From Rostratula benghalensis (taxonomy: Eukaryota > Chordata > Aves > Charadriiformes > Rostratulidae): DNA of 64,000 nucleotides. Within the stretch, counting starts at the first letter, position 1, and every line of letters begins with the position of its first letter. Both the position numbers and the translations under genes were made by a program. This document shows, one piece after another, positions 62,901 through 64,000 of this stretch. The stretch lies in the NCBI GenBank assembly GCA_013399305.1, contig VXAI01000449.1, forward strand, positions 276,287 through 340,286. Reading direction: 5' to 3'. The notes beneath the pieces were generated by a model. That model had not been told where the DNA came from, ran no database searches, and saw nothing but the letters and a program-made list of their open reading frames with translations.

Positions 62901-64000
62901 AAGATACTGCACCATTTATTACCTACACAGAGTTCGTATGTATATATCTAAAGAGTACAAAAGAGGGATAAATGTTAATTCAAGTAGCCTTTTATTCATA
63001 CGCTAAAACTAACTATAAAATATTTGTAATAACAATATATATCTCTCAATACAGTAATAACTATATAAAATACTTTTAACTTGATATGCTGTCTGCATTA
63101 TGCCCCGTAGGAAAATAAGCATACTTTTTTAATCATTATTAATATTTTATGGAATGCCAAAACCCAGTAACAACTAACATAATATAAATAAACAGTAGCA
63201 CAGACACGTCTAGATGTTTTGTTCTTCATAAAGATACTGGGCACAATAGATGAGCTTTGAGAGTTCCTTGGGAAAGTAGATCTGAGTTGAGAGGTTTGGG
63301 TTTATTCCAACATAAACAAAACAGATCCATACAAGTGGGCAAGTATTTCTGGTTTTCTCTAATACCAGGATATTTATGAGTATAGGATATTATAGTATTG
63401 TTTTATATTGGTAGGAATCTTATAAACAAAAGTCAAACCCTCCCCTTTATATAGCCTAAAGAAAAAGGGTTTAAAAATCAGATTCCAGAAGACACTTTTC
63501 CTCACCTATGACTTTTTTATCATGGGCTGATAACTTTAAGTAAATAGTCATCTTTACATGAAAGAAACCTAAACATGTATGTCTCTGTATGTATCTCAGC
63601 TGCAAACTCCAACAAACCTCCAGACTGGAAAACCAGGACCAAAGAAGCAAAGGAGGGATGGGTGCAGCAATACATTTGTTCTGCTAGAAAAACCTCTTCT
63701 GGAAATGAGAATGACTATGAATTACAGTTTAATCTGCTATCTCACTTCCACAAAGTTGTGTACAGTAGGAAAGAGAAAAGCTTTCAGCTTGGGGGAATCT
63801 TTGGAGGTGTGAAATCAGTTTGGGTTTATCCCCAGTAGCAGAGATTGGGGGTTATTACTAGGGTATAATTACGGGAACTGTAACTTTGCTGTGGCTCTGT
63901 GTGGGGGCAGCTGTTGAGGGCAGCTCGCAGGTAATGCTCCGTGTGAGCCTTTCCTCTGCATTGTTTCCTCTCTGCTTGGTAGCACTGAATGATTCTGACA
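56944..64000. other. AT-rich non-coding stretch to the window end
   Basis: Around 57470-57660 there is a repeat-free block with CAATTAG and ATTATTATGAAC-type words, weakly enhancer-like. A GC-richer patch lies at about 61815-62035, with overlapping open frames on both strands and no recognisable product. Simple items are AAATTTAAATTTAAAT (60925-60940) and an A-rich run followed by G8 (62748-62776). Two plus-strand frames near 63575-63838 overlap and are unassigned. No gene or RNA gene is supported. Confidence 0.6.
62748..62776. repeat. A-rich run followed by G8
   Basis: A6-G-A12 (62748-62766) is followed by GTG and a G run ending at 62776. It is a simple repeat and likely variable in length. 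Confidence 0.8.

Noticed and set aside
1..64000. CRISPR arrays, tRNA or rRNA genes, prokaryotic operons, LTR retroviruses
   Set aside because: I looked for regularly spaced repeats, tRNA-like arms, ribosomal sequence and paired LTRs with gag/pol-like frames, and saw none. The window is vertebrate-type DNA.

Overview
This window reads as non-coding nuclear DNA of a bird. It is AT-rich and CpG-poor, with many short homopolymer runs, no operons, no long open frames and no recognisable exon. The lineage call rests on CR1 (chicken repeat 1) LINE copies. These carry the avian-type 3' end (the reverse strand of an octamer tail of the TTCTGTGA/TTCTATGA type) and remnants of the CR1 ORF2 reverse transcriptase. 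The species cannot be named from this. The window could be intergenic or part of a very long intron; nothing in it decides between the two.

Layout. 1-16 kb is AT-rich unique sequence with one short CR1 3'-end scrap (about 1385-1425) and a T20 run (9928-9947). At 16.1-16.4 kb and 18.86-19.29 kb there are blocks dense in homeodomain and SOX-like sites that look like conserved non-coding (enhancer-type) elements. Old CR1 scraps lie at 17.43-17.50 kb and 20.01-20.20 kb. 20-30 kb is mostly featureless, but holds the longest open frame not explained by a repeat (160 codons, 25512-25994), judged probably chance. 30.0-30.3, 33.28-33.50, 33.70-33.86 and 36.28-36.69 kb are further enhancer-like blocks; one holds an 18-bp perfect palindrome and repeated TAATC sites. 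The best-preserved repeat is a 5'-truncated CR1 on the minus strand at 37.14-37.81 kb. 39.2-39.4 and 47.37-47.63 kb are local CpG clusters lying in open frames. A 60-codon protein-like open frame of unknown origin lies at 41.90-42.08 kb. 48.30-48.56 kb is another enhancer-like block, with octamer and TCF/LEF-type motifs. A second, older CR1 on the plus strand spans 56.18-56.94 kb; an internal deletion has removed the reverse-transcriptase active-site segment. The rest, to 64 kb, is unique AT-rich DNA.

How it fits together. No genes act together here. The most coherent reading is a stretch of gene desert or a giant intron with low transposon load and spaced blocks of homeodomain, POU and SOX sites, as is typical around developmental regulator genes. 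That reading is an inference from composition and motifs; a cross-species alignment would be decisive. I found no previously undescribed system.
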